This document shows positions 1 to 8,553 of a DNA stretch of 64,000 bases, in pieces. The stretch covers positions 141,539 through 205,538 of the forward strand of contig NZ_JAKKOQ010000013.1 in NCBI RefSeq assembly GCF_021738965.1, read 5' to 3'. Origin of the DNA: Gordonia zhenghanii. Lineage in GTDB: Bacteria; Actinomycetota; Actinomycetes; Mycobacteriales; Mycobacteriaceae. Made by a program: the position numbers and the translations under genes. The notes under the pieces were generated by a model that did not search any database, was not told the origin of the DNA, and was given only the letters and a program-made list of their open reading frames with translations. Within the stretch, counting starts at the first letter, position 1. Each line of letters opens with the position of its first letter.

Positions 1-1
1 C

Positions 2-292
2 ATGGACTGGTTCACCCGCGAAGCGAGCGACGGCCTCCGCCGCATGGTCGGGCAGTTCGTCGAGAATCAGTTGCGGGACAAGCCAGTCCGCGACCGGACA
101 CCGGTGCGACCCGATCCCAAGCCTCGGGTCGATGTCGCTGGCGACGGCGTGTGGGCGGTCGTCGTCGACGACGGAGTAGTCCGTGTCGACCGGGTCTTCG
201 CGACCGAACTCGACGCGCTTCGGGCCAACAAAGACAACGTCGACCCGCAGCGGACCGTACGATTTCTACGGTTCGACGAGCCGATCGGATAA
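2..292 (+). CDS. Hypothetical protein, 96 aa
   Basis: This small soluble protein is not recognised. Codon use is strongly G/C at third positions, like the neighbouring genes, which supports coding. The N-terminal half is charged and rich in proline and arginine around residues 27-45. The C-terminal half (about 48-94) alternates valines with acidic residues and looks like a small beta-rich domain. The ATG lies one base inside the window edge, so no ribosome binding site can be judged and the true gene may begin further upstream. It ends 53 bases before a DoxX-like gene that appears to have its own promoter. Confidence 0.5.
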   Translation: MDWFTREASDGLRRMVGQFVENQLRDKPVRDRTPVRPDPKPRVDVAGDGVWAVVVDDGVVRVDRVFATELDALRANKDNVDPQRTVRFLRFDEPIG

Positions 293-310
293 GCCGTGTG
301 ACGTGCGGCC

Positions 311-339
311 TTGTGATCTCGTAATCGCCGTCCTACCGT
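311..339 (+). promoter_or_regulatory. Candidate promoter of the DoxX-like gene, giving a leaderless transcript
   Basis: TTGTGA at 311-316 and TACCGT at 334-339 are separated by exactly 17 bases. The -10 fits the actinobacterial TAnnnT pattern and ends six bases before the ATG at 346, so transcription would begin at or next to the start codon. No Shine-Dalgarno sequence is seen. This is inferred from spacing only. Confidence 0.45.
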
Positions 340-345
340 CGAAAC

Positions 346-744
346 ATGAGTCCACTCACCGCATTGGCCCGCGACCCCCGCGTCTACCAGCTGGCGGCTG
401 CTGGCCAGGCGGCGGACGCCGCAGCCTGCATCGGCCCCATCCCCTACGTCGCACGCTGCCTCGACTCGGTCGAGTTCCCGGCCGAACACCGTTGGGTCTT
501 CCCCGTGATCAAGGCCGCGTCGGCTGTCGGACTCGCCGCCGCACCCCGATATCCCGGGCTCGCCCGCCTGACGGCCGCGATGCTGACGATCTATTTCGTA
601 CTCGCCGTCGGGTCGCACGTCCGCGCCCGCGACATCGGGCTCAACTTCACCGCCGCGTCGTCGATGCTCGTCCTCTACTCGACTCTCACGATGACCAGAC
701 CCCCGGAAGCACCATCGGCGGCTACTACCCCGAAAGTCGCGTAG
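346..744 (+). CDS. DoxX-like small membrane protein
   Basis: This 132-residue protein has about four predicted hydrophobic segments (roughly residues 14-30, 48-66, 75-93 and 98-115) and the small-residue-rich layout of DoxX-like membrane proteins. That family has varied and mostly unproven roles in redox or quinone-linked membrane chemistry. The ATG was chosen because a -10-like TACCGT lies six bases upstream and no Shine-Dalgarno is visible, as expected for a leaderless message. It converges on the two-component system downstream. The family assignment rests on hydropathy and size, so the specific role is unknown. Confidence 0.6.
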   Translation: MSPLTALARDPRVYQLAAAGQAADAAACIGPIPYVARCLDSVEFPAEHRWVFPVIKAASAVGLAAAPRYPGLARLTAAMLTIYFVLAVGSHVRARDIGLNFTAASSMLVLYSTLTMTRPPEAPSAATTPKVA

Positions 745-792
745 CCCGATAGAACGTTCGATCGCGTAACCCGATTTTCGAGGTTGGAGCCG

Positions 793-1440
793 TCAGACGA
801 GGCCGGCCTGAACTGCGACCACGGCGGCTTGGACTCGTGACGGCGCATCGAGCTTCATCAGCACGCGCGAGACGTGAGTCTTGACCGTCGACTCCCCTAT
901 CTCCAGGCGCCGTGCGATCTGAGCGTTCGACAGTCCCGCACCGACACCTGCGAGGACGTCGCGTTCGCGATCGGTGAGCGCCGACAGGTCGGGCGCGGCA
1001 GCGGTCTGGCGTCCGCGCATCGCGTCCACCACGACGCGTGCGACTTCGGCGTCGAGCACCGCATCTCCGGCCGCCACTCGCAGCGTTCCGTCGACGAGCT
1101 CGGTACCCGTCGCCGTCTTCAGCAGGAATCCCGACGCGCCTGCGGCGAGCGCGCCGAGCACGTAGTCGTCGAGCCCGAACGTCGTCAGCACCAGAACCCG
1201 GACGTCCGTCGACGACGTGATCGTCTCGGTGGCCGCGATCCCGTCCACCTGTGGCATCCGAACGTCCATCAGCACGAGGTCCGGACGGAGCCGCGTCGCC
1301 GCGCTCACCGCGGCTGCGCCGTCGGAGGCCTCGCCGACCACACTGATCCGCCCCGACGCCTCCAACACCATTCGGAGCCCCTCGCGGACCGCCGAATGGT
1401 CGTCGGCGAGCACCACCCGCACGCGCCGGTCGTCGTTCAT
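793..1440 (-). CDS. LuxR/NarL-family response regulator
   Basis: This 215-residue cytoplasmic transcription factor has an N-terminal receiver domain (about residues 6-122) and a C-terminal LuxR-type helix-turn-helix (about 148-210). The acidic pocket is at D13-D14 and the predicted phosphorylated aspartate is D59 in LVLMDVRMP. The HTH contains the typical LTDRERDVLAGVGAGLSNAQIA stretch. The ATG at 1440 was chosen over an upstream extension because it overlaps the kinase stop by four bases (ATGA), so the two are translationally coupled. It should be phosphorylated by the kinase encoded immediately upstream. Target genes are not evident. Confidence 0.9.
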   Translation of the reverse strand: MNDDRRVRVVLADDHSAVREGLRMVLEASGRISVVGEASDGAAAVSAATRLRPDLVLMDVRMPQVDGIAATETITSSTDVRVLVLTTFGLDDYVLGALAAGASGFLLKTATGTELVDGTLRVAAGDAVLDAEVARVVVDAMRGRQTAAAPDLSALTDRERDVLAGVGAGLSNAQIARRLEIGESTVKTHVSRVLMKLDAPSRVQAAVVAVQAGLV

Positions 1441-2549
1441 CGGGGCACCTCCGCAGTCACTATCCAGTCGGTCCCGGCGGGTCCGGCGTCCGCCCGACCA
1501 CCGATGCTCTCCGCGCGGATCCCCATGTTTACGATGCCTCTGCCGACTCCCGAAGGCTCGCACGACATCTCGTTACGCACGGTCAGGCGCACGCGATCGT
1601 CGAACTCGTCGACGACAACGCTCACCGCGTGTCCGGGCGCGTGCCGTGTGGCGTTGGCGAGCGCCTCGCCCGCGATCCGGGTGAGCACCGCCTCGACCTG
1701 ATGCGACTGCGCTTGCGGATCACCGTCCACGGTGACCGTCGAGCCGACCGCGTCGGCAGCGGCGATCAACGGTCCGAGGGACGACCAACGGGCGGTCGTC
1801 CTCTCGTCCCCATCGGCGGCGAGGACGTCGATCATCGCGCGGAGTTCGCGTAGCGCGGCGAGGCTGTTCCCGCGGATCGAGTCGACGATCTGCGCCGGAT
1901 CGGCCACGTCCCGAGCCACCTCGGACAGGATGGCGATGGCCGACACGTGCCCGGCCACCGTGTCGTGCAGTTCGCGCGACAGCCTGCGTCGTTCGTCGGC
2001 AAGCGCCTGCGTGCGGTCCGCGTGCGCCTGCGAGACCGCTGCCGTCTTCTCCGCATCGGACGCCCGCCGGGCCGCGGTCACCGACTGCGCGTAGGTGATC
2101 GGCGAGAGCAGGAAAGCGATGCCGACCAGTCCGACGAGCACGCCGACCTGCACGCCGCCGACCACCGCACCCGCGATAGCGAGTCCGAGCGTCAGAACCG
2201 TGCACACGACGATCACGACATGCCGCAGGATCCGGGTGCCTCGTGCAGCACAGAGGAACACGACGTCCGACATCACGATCCACAGCGGCAACGACGGCCC
2301 CCAGAACGCGTCGACGGCCAGCAACGCGCACATCGCTCCGAATGCGACAACGGGCCGACGACGCGCCGTGATCTGAATGACGAAAGCCGCTGTGAGCAGT
2401 GCCAACTTCGCATACCAGGGATACACGTCGTGGTCGGAGAAGAAGCTGAACGCGCCGCACGCCCACAGCAGGAGCCCGACGGCGAGCGTGCCGACGGCGA
2501 CGAGATTCGTCGACCGCGACAGGTCGGATCCGCCCAGAGGAGACTTCAT
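1437..2549 (-). CDS. Sensor histidine kinase, HisKA_3 (NarL partner) type
   Basis: This is a 370-residue membrane sensor kinase. Residues 14-160 carry about five to six hydrophobic segments with almost no extracytoplasmic domain. The dimerisation/phosphotransfer helix contains ELHDTVAGHV with the predicted phosphoacceptor H195, typical of HisKA_3 kinases. A HATPase_c domain follows, with an N-box-like ALANATRHA and a G-rich GVGRGIVNMG. The start at 2549 is preceded by a good GGAGG ribosome binding site, so an upstream in-frame start was rejected. It is the first gene of the pair. The compact sensor suggests detection at or within the membrane, but the signal is unknown. Confidence 0.9.
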   Translation of the reverse strand: MKSPLGGSDLSRSTNLVAVGTLAVGLLLWACGAFSFFSDHDVYPWYAKLALLTAAFVIQITARRRPVVAFGAMCALLAVDAFWGPSLPLWIVMSDVVFLCAARGTRILRHVVIVVCTVLTLGLAIAGAVVGGVQVGVLVGLVGIAFLLSPITYAQSVTAARRASDAEKTAAVSQAHADRTQALADERRRLSRELHDTVAGHVSAIAILSEVARDVADPAQIVDSIRGNSLAALRELRAMIDVLAADGDERTTARWSSLGPLIAAADAVGSTVTVDGDPQAQSHQVEAVLTRIAGEALANATRHAPGHAVSVVVDEFDDRVRLTVRNEMSCEPSGVGRGIVNMGIRAESIGGRADAGPAGTDWIVTAEVPR

Positions 2550-2660
2550 CGTTCCTCCACTACAGCACACGCCCGGCGGGCACGGGTCCACCGAAAGGCG
2601 GACCCGTCACCGACCCGAGGGCGGACGCGCACACCGGACGTTCCGGTGAACGCTGAAGGC

Positions 2661-3206
2661 ATGAGCGAACTCCCCGACCCCGTACTTCTGACGATCGCAG
2701 CCTGCGAGATCGGTTTCTGGGTGTTCGTGGTCGGCGGACTCGCCCTGCGGTACGTCGCGCGAATGCCGCGCCCGTCGATGATCGTTTTCGCGTGCGTCCC
2801 GCTCATCGACGTCGTGCTGCTCGTCGCGGTCGGGCTGGATCTGGCACAGGGCGGCGACGTCGAGTTCGCACACCGACTGGCCCCGATCTATCTCGGCTGC
2901 ACGATCATGTTCTCCCGTCGATTGATCGCGTGGGCCGACGTTCGGTTCGCACACCGCTTCGCCGACGGACCGGCGCCGCGCAAGCTCGCGGCGTCCGGCC
3001 CCGAACGTCGTCGCTACGAGTGGGCCGACTTCGGACGCTGGCTCGGCGCCGTCGGCATCGCCGTGGCGATCACCGGACTGCTCGGTGTCACCGTCGCCGA
3101 CCCCGAACAACGCGAGGCGCTGGTCAGCGGATTCGGCGTACTCGGAACGATCACCGTCATCTGGCTGCTCACCGGACCGATCTGGTACTCGTTCGGCCGA
3201 GACTGA
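2661..3206 (+). CDS. Four-helix integral membrane protein of unknown function
   Basis: This 181-residue protein has four clear hydrophobic segments: about residues 8-30, 36-58, 70-86 and 128-175 (the last probably two helices). A hydrophilic loop of roughly 90-125 lies between the third and fourth. It is transcribed divergently from the histidine kinase with 111 bases between starts, so it could share or respond to that system, though nothing in the sequence proves this. Codon use matches the chromosome. No enzymatic motif is visible and I do not recognise the family with confidence. Confidence 0.7.
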   Translation: MSELPDPVLLTIAACEIGFWVFVVGGLALRYVARMPRPSMIVFACVPLIDVVLLVAVGLDLAQGGDVEFAHRLAPIYLGCTIMFSRRLIAWADVRFAHRFADGPAPRKLAASGPERRRYEWADFGRWLGAVGIAVAITGLLGVTVADPEQREALVSGFGVLGTITVIWLLTGPIWYSFGRD

Positions 3207-3237
3207 CCGCCACAGCGAACTCGACAGGCAGGCCGAT

Positions 3238-4218
3238 TCAGTCGGCGAACGGCGCCAACCGCTTCGGCTGCTCGACTACCGAGTAGTGCGAGGCGTCGCC
3301 GGTGATGATCTCCCCGGTGCGGCCTTCGGCGTTGACGGGGACGTCGCCCGCCAGCGTGATGCGGTGCAACTTGCGGCTCTGCGACCCGAAGTCGGCGACT
3401 CCGTAGTGCTGGGTGGCTCGGTTGTCCCAGATCGCCACGTCTCCCAGGCTCCAGTTCCACCGGAAAGTGTTGTCCAGTTTGATGATTCGGTTCTGAAGAA
3501 GCTGGTAGACGGCGCTGAACTCGGCGGGCTTGAGGCCGACGAACTCCTTGACGAAGTGGCCGAGGAGCAGGGTCTTCTCACCGGTCTCCGGGTGGACGCG
3601 GACCACGGGGTGAATGGTCTGGTACTCCTTGCTCGTGAACTCTTCGTAGTGGACCACGCGGTGCTCGACGTCGGTGTCGTCGATGTCGACGTCGTTGGTC
3701 ACGTAGTCGTAGAAGTTGGTGTGCTTGGCCCACAGCCCGTCGACGAACGCCTTCAGACTGTCGGGCAGTTGGTTGTACGCTGCGGTCGTCGACGCCCAGG
3801 TAGTGGCTCCACCCCAGGTCGGCAGGTTCACAGCTCGCAGAATCGACGCCTTCGGGATGCGGTCGACGAACGACACGTCGGTGTGCCAGCTGTTCGCGGC
3901 GCCCTCGATGGTCAGCAGCTGATCACCCCGTGAGGTGACGGTGGGGTGCGGAAGAGTCGGGTCGCCGAGCAACTGAGCGAACGCGTACTGGCTCTCGTCG
4001 TCAAGGTGGTTCTGGCCGGTGAAGACGATCGCCTTGTTCACAGCGAGCGCCAGCCGGATGGCTTCGATCTTCTCGGCCGGCACCTCGCCGCCGAGCGTGA
4101 CTCCCCCGATACGCGCACCGATGTGTTCGCCGAGTTTGTCAACAGTGATTCCGGCGTCGGCGTAGACGGCCTGGATCTCGAGATCTCGGTCGGTGGAATT
4201 GGAGACGGTTACGGTCAT
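3238..4218 (-). CDS. TauD/TfdA-family alpha-ketoglutarate-dependent dioxygenase (AtsK-like alkylsulfatase)
   Basis: This 326-residue enzyme is a non-heme Fe(II)/2-oxoglutarate dioxygenase. The facial triad is visible as H112-x-D114 in WHTDVSF and H271 in NRATQHYG. R286 in KLHRITLAGD is the likely 2-oxoglutarate clamp and T140 is in the expected co-substrate position. In this family AtsK cleaves alkyl sulfate esters and TauD cleaves taurine, both releasing inorganic sulfur. The sulfatase next to it on the same strand favours an AtsK-like role. An AAAGGCG ribosome binding site precedes the ATG. The 226-base leader upstream carries two inverted repeats. Substrate is inferred from context; a sulfonate or herbicide-like substrate remains possible. 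Confidence 0.85.
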   Translation of the reverse strand: MTVTVSNSTDRDLEIQAVYADAGITVDKLGEHIGARIGGVTLGGEVPAEKIEAIRLALAVNKAIVFTGQNHLDDESQYAFAQLLGDPTLPHPTVTSRGDQLLTIEGAANSWHTDVSFVDRIPKASILRAVNLPTWGGATTWASTTAAYNQLPDSLKAFVDGLWAKHTNFYDYVTNDVDIDDTDVEHRVVHYEEFTSKEYQTIHPVVRVHPETGEKTLLLGHFVKEFVGLKPAEFSAVYQLLQNRIIKLDNTFRWNWSLGDVAIWDNRATQHYGVADFGSQSRKLHRITLAGDVPVNAEGRTGEIITGDASHYSVVEQPKRLAPFAD

Positions 4219-4303
4219 TGTGAACGCCTTTCATAGTGCCGAGGTTGCGGGTTATCGGACTCTTTTGAACCGATCGGGAATGGAGATGTAGCGGAAACAC
4301 GAA

Positions 4304-4329
4304 AGCGAGTAGAGGAACTGATACTCGCT
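4304..4329. repeat. 8-bp inverted repeat upstream of the dioxygenase
   Basis: AGCGAGTA and TACTCGCT form a perfect 8-base inverted repeat with a 10-base loop, 86 bases upstream of the dioxygenase start. It could be a leader-RNA hairpin or a regulator binding site. The surrounding 226-base leader has no convincing coding content. Confidence 0.5.
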
Positions 4330-4353
4330 GTTCGAGATCCAGGTGATAAAGAC

Positions 4354-4366
4354 CGGTGATTCACCG
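4354..4366. promoter_or_regulatory. Palindromic operator candidate in the dioxygenase leader
   Basis: CGGTGATTCACCG is a perfect 6-base inverted repeat around a single central T. Short compact palindromes like this are common binding sites for dimeric regulators. No regulator gene adjoins the cluster, so the binding protein would be encoded elsewhere. Confidence 0.4.
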
Positions 4367-4422
4367 ATTCGGTGTATTCAGTGAAGCACGCACCGATATG
4401 AACCGACAGGGATAGATTCATG

Positions 4423-4438
4423 GTGAGTGGAAAGTGAT
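4423..4438 (+). promoter_or_regulatory. Motif shared with the sulfatase/importer divergent region (copy 1)
   Basis: GTGAGTGGAAAGTGAT lies just downstream of the sulfatase stop, in the region that precedes the dioxygenase. A near-identical element, GTGAATGGAAGTGAT (one substitution and one missing A), occurs at 6847-6861 between the divergent sulfatase and importer starts. Sharing between two upstream regions of one functional module suggests a common regulator site. Confidence 0.35.
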
Positions 4439-4444
4439 GAGCGG

Positions 4445-6796
4445 TCAGTCGGCCACATCCTCTGCCCGCTGGTCGATGGACTTCCGCACCTCAGCGGGAA
4501 CTTTCACCTCGCCGGGACGGTACGTGACGGCGACCAGGCTCGACGGTGCGCGGAACACCCCTCGTCTCCCGCGCAGATCCGGGTCGACCGGCCCCCGTGC
4601 GTCGAGCCCGACCGAGATGCCGGTCCACGGAGCCATACCGACGAGTTGTACCGCGCGCGGAAGTTCCGCGACCACCGTCTCCTCCCCGCCCTTCTCGTCC
4701 CCGTCCCTGGTGGTCACCACGAAGTTCCACCGCACGTCCGCGGTGGCCTCGGCCCGGACGACAACGGTCCTCGTGCCCGGCGGCAAGGTCCCGGACACGC
4801 GGCTGATCCGGCCGTACGAGTTGAAGACGAACGTCAGCCTTCCGTCCTCGACGGCGAGCAGATATCCACCCTGCAGATCACCGTGTGCGACGAGGACGCC
4901 CTCGTCCTCGCGCGACCAGCCGTCGAGCTCGACGATCACCTCGAAGTCGCGGTAGGCGATGAGTCTGCTCGATCGGTAGCGTTCGAGCGTCGGTGCGCCG
5001 GCCAGGATCCGGACCGGTGACTCGAAGCGCTCCCGTTCGGCAGGCCGTCTGCGTTGGGCGTCGCCCGGCACGTCGAACAGCGGAAAGACGGTGTTGTGCC
5101 AGGCGGCCTCGTCCCACGCCGCCGCGAGTTCGGCGACGACGTCGGGATGTTCGGCTGCGACGTCGTGCGTCTCTGCCGGATCGGTCCGCATGTCGTAGAG
5201 CTCCCATACCGGCCGATCGACATGCGTCGGATCGCCGTCGTGCAGCGACAGGAGCTTCCACCCGTCGCGGTAGAAGCCGCGATGGCCGCCGAACTCGGCG
5301 TACTGCTCGGTGTGCGGCGATGCTGCGCTGCTGTCGCGGAACACGTCGACGACGCTGACACCGTCACGGTCGGCGGCGGGCAGACCGTGACGAGTGGGAG
5401 GCGTCTGGATCCCCGCCAGGTCCAGGAGCGTCGGTGCGAGGTCGGTGACATACGAGAACTGTCTGCGCACACCGTTGTCGTCGGCGGCGCGAGCGAGCCC
5501 GCCCGGCCACGAGAGCAGGAACGGGACGCGGACACCGCCGGCGAACGTCTGCCCTTTGTAGAAGCGGAACGGCGTGTTCGACGCCTGACCCCACCCGCGC
5601 GGATAGTGGACGCCCAGATCCGCCGAACCGATCAGCGACTCGTCGTGCGGGACGTCGCGTTCCCAGTCCGGCGGCACCGGGCCGTGCACGAACTGGCTGA
5701 AGTACGACCGGGTTCCGGCCGGTCCGCCCTCCGCAGTTCCGCCGTTGTCGGAGGTGAAGACGACGATGGTGTCGTCCAGTTCGCCGAGGTCGTCGAGAAG
5801 GTCGAGGAGCCGTCCGACGCTCTGGTCGACGCTGTCGACCAGAGCGGCGTAGACCTCCTGGTACCGCTGGTAGCGCTCCTGTTCCTCAGCCGACAGGGTC
5901 TCCCAGAGCGGAGCGTCGTAACCGGGTTCGGTGTTGCGTTCCGCGATCGGAGTTCCGGGATCGAACAGGCCGGCCGCTACCTGCTCGGCGAACCTGTGTC
6001 GCCGGACCTCGTCCCACCCGGCGGAGTATCGGCCACGGTGTCGGGCGAGGTCTTCCGCCTTCACCTGGTGCGGCCCGTGCATCGCGATGTGCGCGAAGTA
6101 CAGGAAGAACGGCTTGTCGGCGTCATGCGCGCGCAACGCCTTGACCTGTGCGACCGCGCGGTCGGTCAGGTCGTCGGTCACGTAATACCCCTCGGGATAC
6201 TCGTCGACGTCGACCACCGAGTTGTCGGCGATCAGTTGGTTCGGATGGAAGAAGGAGTTGAGGCCCTCCAACGAACCGTAGTAGCTGTCGAATCCGCGCT
6301 GTAACGGCCACGACCGGCGGGACCGTCCGGGGCTCATGTCGGCGTCGCGCACCAGGTGCCACTTGCCCACTGCGAACGTCGCGTAACCGGACTCGCGCAG
6401 AATCTCCGGGAGGGTCAGGACGTCGTCGGCCAGCTCCAGTCGAAGGCCGGGGAAACCGGGATCGGAGTTGGCGACGCTGCCGTAGCCGGCACGATGCGGG
6501 TTGACCCCGGTCAGCAGCGCTGCGCGGGCGGGCGAACAGACCGGCGTCGTGTGATAGTTGCTCAGCCGGTACCCGGTGTCCGCGATCCGATCGATGTTCG
6601 GCGTGGGAATCTCCGATCCGAACGGCGCGATGTCGGAAAATCCCATGTCGTCGATCAGAACCACGACGATGTTCGGCGACGCGCGAGTCGCCGATTCTTC
6701 TTCGGGCCACCACGGCGTCGACTGCGAACTGATACGTCCAATTCTTCCGTCGAAGCCCTCATAGCCGCGGGCATATTCTGGAATATCGTTACTCAT
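4445..6796 (-). CDS. Arylsulfatase (type I, formylglycine-dependent)
   Basis: This 783-residue protein hydrolyses sulfate esters, releasing sulfate. The metal pair D49-D50 occurs in VVLIDDMGFSD. The activation motif C87-S-P-A-R91 is followed by AALLTGVNPHRAG, the hallmark of type I sulfatases whose cysteine becomes formylglycine. A long C-terminal part (after about 560) contains the beta-sandwich seen in the large bacterial arylsulfatases. No signal peptide is seen, so it probably acts in the cytoplasm. It needs a formylglycine-generating enzyme, which is not in this window. The ATG at 6796 is preferred over a TTG 12 codons upstream; neither has a strong ribosome binding site. It lies upstream of the AtsK-like gene on the same strand and diverges from the importer. 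Confidence 0.92.
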   Translation of the reverse strand: MSNDIPEYARGYEGFDGRIGRISSQSTPWWPEEESATRASPNIVVVLIDDMGFSDIAPFGSEIPTPNIDRIADTGYRLSNYHTTPVCSPARAALLTGVNPHRAGYGSVANSDPGFPGLRLELADDVLTLPEILRESGYATFAVGKWHLVRDADMSPGRSRRSWPLQRGFDSYYGSLEGLNSFFHPNQLIADNSVVDVDEYPEGYYVTDDLTDRAVAQVKALRAHDADKPFFLYFAHIAMHGPHQVKAEDLARHRGRYSAGWDEVRRHRFAEQVAAGLFDPGTPIAERNTEPGYDAPLWETLSAEEQERYQRYQEVYAALVDSVDQSVGRLLDLLDDLGELDDTIVVFTSDNGGTAEGGPAGTRSYFSQFVHGPVPPDWERDVPHDESLIGSADLGVHYPRGWGQASNTPFRFYKGQTFAGGVRVPFLLSWPGGLARAADDNGVRRQFSYVTDLAPTLLDLAGIQTPPTRHGLPAADRDGVSVVDVFRDSSAASPHTEQYAEFGGHRGFYRDGWKLLSLHDGDPTHVDRPVWELYDMRTDPAETHDVAAEHPDVVAELAAAWDEAAWHNTVFPLFDVPGDAQRRRPAERERFESPVRILAGAPTLERYRSSRLIAYRDFEVIVELDGWSREDEGVLVAHGDLQGGYLLAVEDGRLTFVFNSYGRISRVSGTLPPGTRTVVVRAEATADVRWNFVVTTRDGDEKGGEETVVAELPRAVQLVGMAPWTGISVGLDARGPVDPDLRGRRGVFRAPSSLVAVTYRPGEVKVPAEVRKSIDQRAEDVAD

Positions 6797-6846
6797 GGCC
6801 CGAGAATGCGCCGCATGTGAGTGCCGGGGCAAAGGTTTTATTCGCC

Positions 6847-6861
6847 GTGAATGGAAGTGAT
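6847..6861 (+). promoter_or_regulatory. Motif shared with the dioxygenase leader (copy 2)
   Basis: GTGAATGGAAGTGAT sits in the AT-richer 149-base region between the sulfatase start (6796) and the lipoprotein start (6946). It matches the element at 4423-4438 with one substitution and one single-base gap. It is positioned to influence both divergent promoters. Confidence 0.35.
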
Positions 6862-6945
6862 TACAAATTCAGCTGCATACCGGATCATTCGATGCCAGTC
6901 GTTCAATACCGACCGATCTAATCCGAGAAAGCAGCCCCCTGGATC

Positions 6946-8550
6946 ATGTCCCGACATTCATCGATTCGCCCTCCGCGAATACGCGCGCTGTGCGTACTGG
7001 CCCTGACACTGGTGACCGTCGTCGGGCTGACCGCGTGCCGCAGCGCCGTCGACGCCCAGCAGAGTCCGGCGACCCGGACCGGCCCCGTCCAGCGCGGCGG
7101 CGAACTCCGCGCCGGGGTCCTCGGCGACCTGACGCCCAGCACGCTGTTGCAGATCGGCGCAGGCGGCGCGAACGGCCACGTCGTGGCCAACGTGTTCGAC
7201 ACGCTCGTCAGCTATCCACCGGACTCGTCGAAGCCGCGCCCCTCGCTGGCGACGTCGTGGACGTCGGCTCCGGACGGACGCTCACTCACCCTGACTCTGC
7301 GCGAAGGCGTCACCTTCCACAACGGCAGAGAGTTCACCTCCCAGGATGTGAAGCAGTCGATCCTCGCGTATCTCGGCGGACCGTGGACCCCCCAGTTCAA
7401 GCGGACCGCAGCCGCGATCACCGGGTACGACGTGTCCGATCCCTACCGTGTGACGTTGCAGTTCGCACACCCCTTGAGCAACATCTTCGACCTGCTCGAC
7501 TCCGCCCCCATCCTCGACGGCGACACCCTCGACGAACTCAAGGCCGGAAAGACCTTCAACGGGACGGGCCCGTTCCGGCTCGCGTCGTGGACGCCCAACT
7601 CGAGGATCCGTCTGGTCCGCAACGACGACTACTGGGGCGGGGCGCCGCCGCTCGACGCGGTGACTCTCGTCGAGTCCACGGACCCCAAGTCGCTGTACAC
7701 ACGGCTGCGGACCGGGCAGCTCGACCTCGCCGGCGACTTGACGTCCCAAGACCAGCAGCTGGCGACCGAGCGGTACGGCTTCACCGACATCGAACTGACC
7801 GGAGCCGAGTCGCAGGTGTACGTCGGCGTCAACGTCGCCAATCCGGCGCTCGCCGATCCGCGAGTCCGTAAGGCGATCGCCTTCGCCGTCGACCGCGACC
7901 GCATCATCGGCGACGTCTTCCGCGGCTCCGGATATCCGGTGAACCTGCCGTGGCCGAAGACCTCGCCTGCCTATGACCCCGGTGCCAACCAGACCTACTC
8001 GCGGAACGTCCAGAAGGCGAAGGACCTGCTGCGCGGTGTGGGGCCGATCGGGCCGATCGACCTCGACTACACGACGACCGGATCGTCCTTCCGCATCGTC
8101 GCCGAGATCGTGCAGTCCAATCTGCGCGACATCGGGATCACGGTGAACCTGGTTCCCAATGAGAAGACCGTGCAATCCAAGAAACTGATCGGGTCGCAGT
8201 TTCCCGGACTGTGGGTTCTGCAGCACGCGTTCGCCCAGTTCACACCGTCGACCCTCGCGGTCAGCGCGTACCCGTTCAACGCCGCGAAGAACTCGTCGAA
8301 CTACGTGAGCCGCGAATACTCGTCCGCGGCCGAAGCCGCCTGGACGGCGACCGATCCGACGTCGCCCGAAGCAGTGTCTGCGTACCGACGCCTCGACAAG
8401 GCGTGGCTCGACGACCTGTTCATCATCGAACTCGGAGTCATCCTGACGCGGATCGCCGCGGCCCCGAACGTCCGCGACGTCGCCTGGGATCACCGCGTCC
8501 AACTCCATTTCGCGGACACCAGCCTCACCGACCCGGATCGGAGCTCGTAG
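6946..8550 (+). CDS. ABC transporter substrate-binding lipoprotein (SBP_bac_5, DppA/OppA type)
   Basis: This 534-residue extracytoplasmic solute-binding protein has an N-terminal signal peptide with a lipobox (LTAC, C31), so it is predicted to be lipid-anchored to the membrane. The family fold is indicated by the early block ANVFDTLVSY, the region LTLTLREGVTFHNGREFTSQDV, and GTGPFRLASW. Members bind peptides, nickel chelates, opines or other small organics. It begins a four-gene importer operon (the next start is three bases after the stop) that diverges from the arylsulfatase. The context makes a sulfur-bearing organic ligand plausible, but the ligand cannot be read from sequence. Confidence 0.92.
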   Translation: MSRHSSIRPPRIRALCVLALTLVTVVGLTACRSAVDAQQSPATRTGPVQRGGELRAGVLGDLTPSTLLQIGAGGANGHVVANVFDTLVSYPPDSSKPRPSLATSWTSAPDGRSLTLTLREGVTFHNGREFTSQDVKQSILAYLGGPWTPQFKRTAAAITGYDVSDPYRVTLQFAHPLSNIFDLLDSAPILDGDTLDELKAGKTFNGTGPFRLASWTPNSRIRLVRNDDYWGGAPPLDAVTLVESTDPKSLYTRLRTGQLDLAGDLTSQDQQLATERYGFTDIELTGAESQVYVGVNVANPALADPRVRKAIAFAVDRDRIIGDVFRGSGYPVNLPWPKTSPAYDPGANQTYSRNVQKAKDLLRGVGPIGPIDLDYTTTGSSFRIVAEIVQSNLRDIGITVNLVPNEKTVQSKKLIGSQFPGLWVLQHAFAQFTPSTLAVSAYPFNAAKNSSNYVSREYSSAAEAAWTATDPTSPEAVSAYRRLDKAWLDDLFIIELGVILTRIAAAPNVRDVAWDHRVQLHFADTSLTDPDRSS

Positions 8551-8553
8551 ACA

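Noticed and set aside
4215..4421. 68-codon minus-strand frame in the leader of the dioxygenase gene
   Set aside because: Codon bias is weak, there is no ribosome binding site, and the region carries inverted repeats that fit a leader or operator better.
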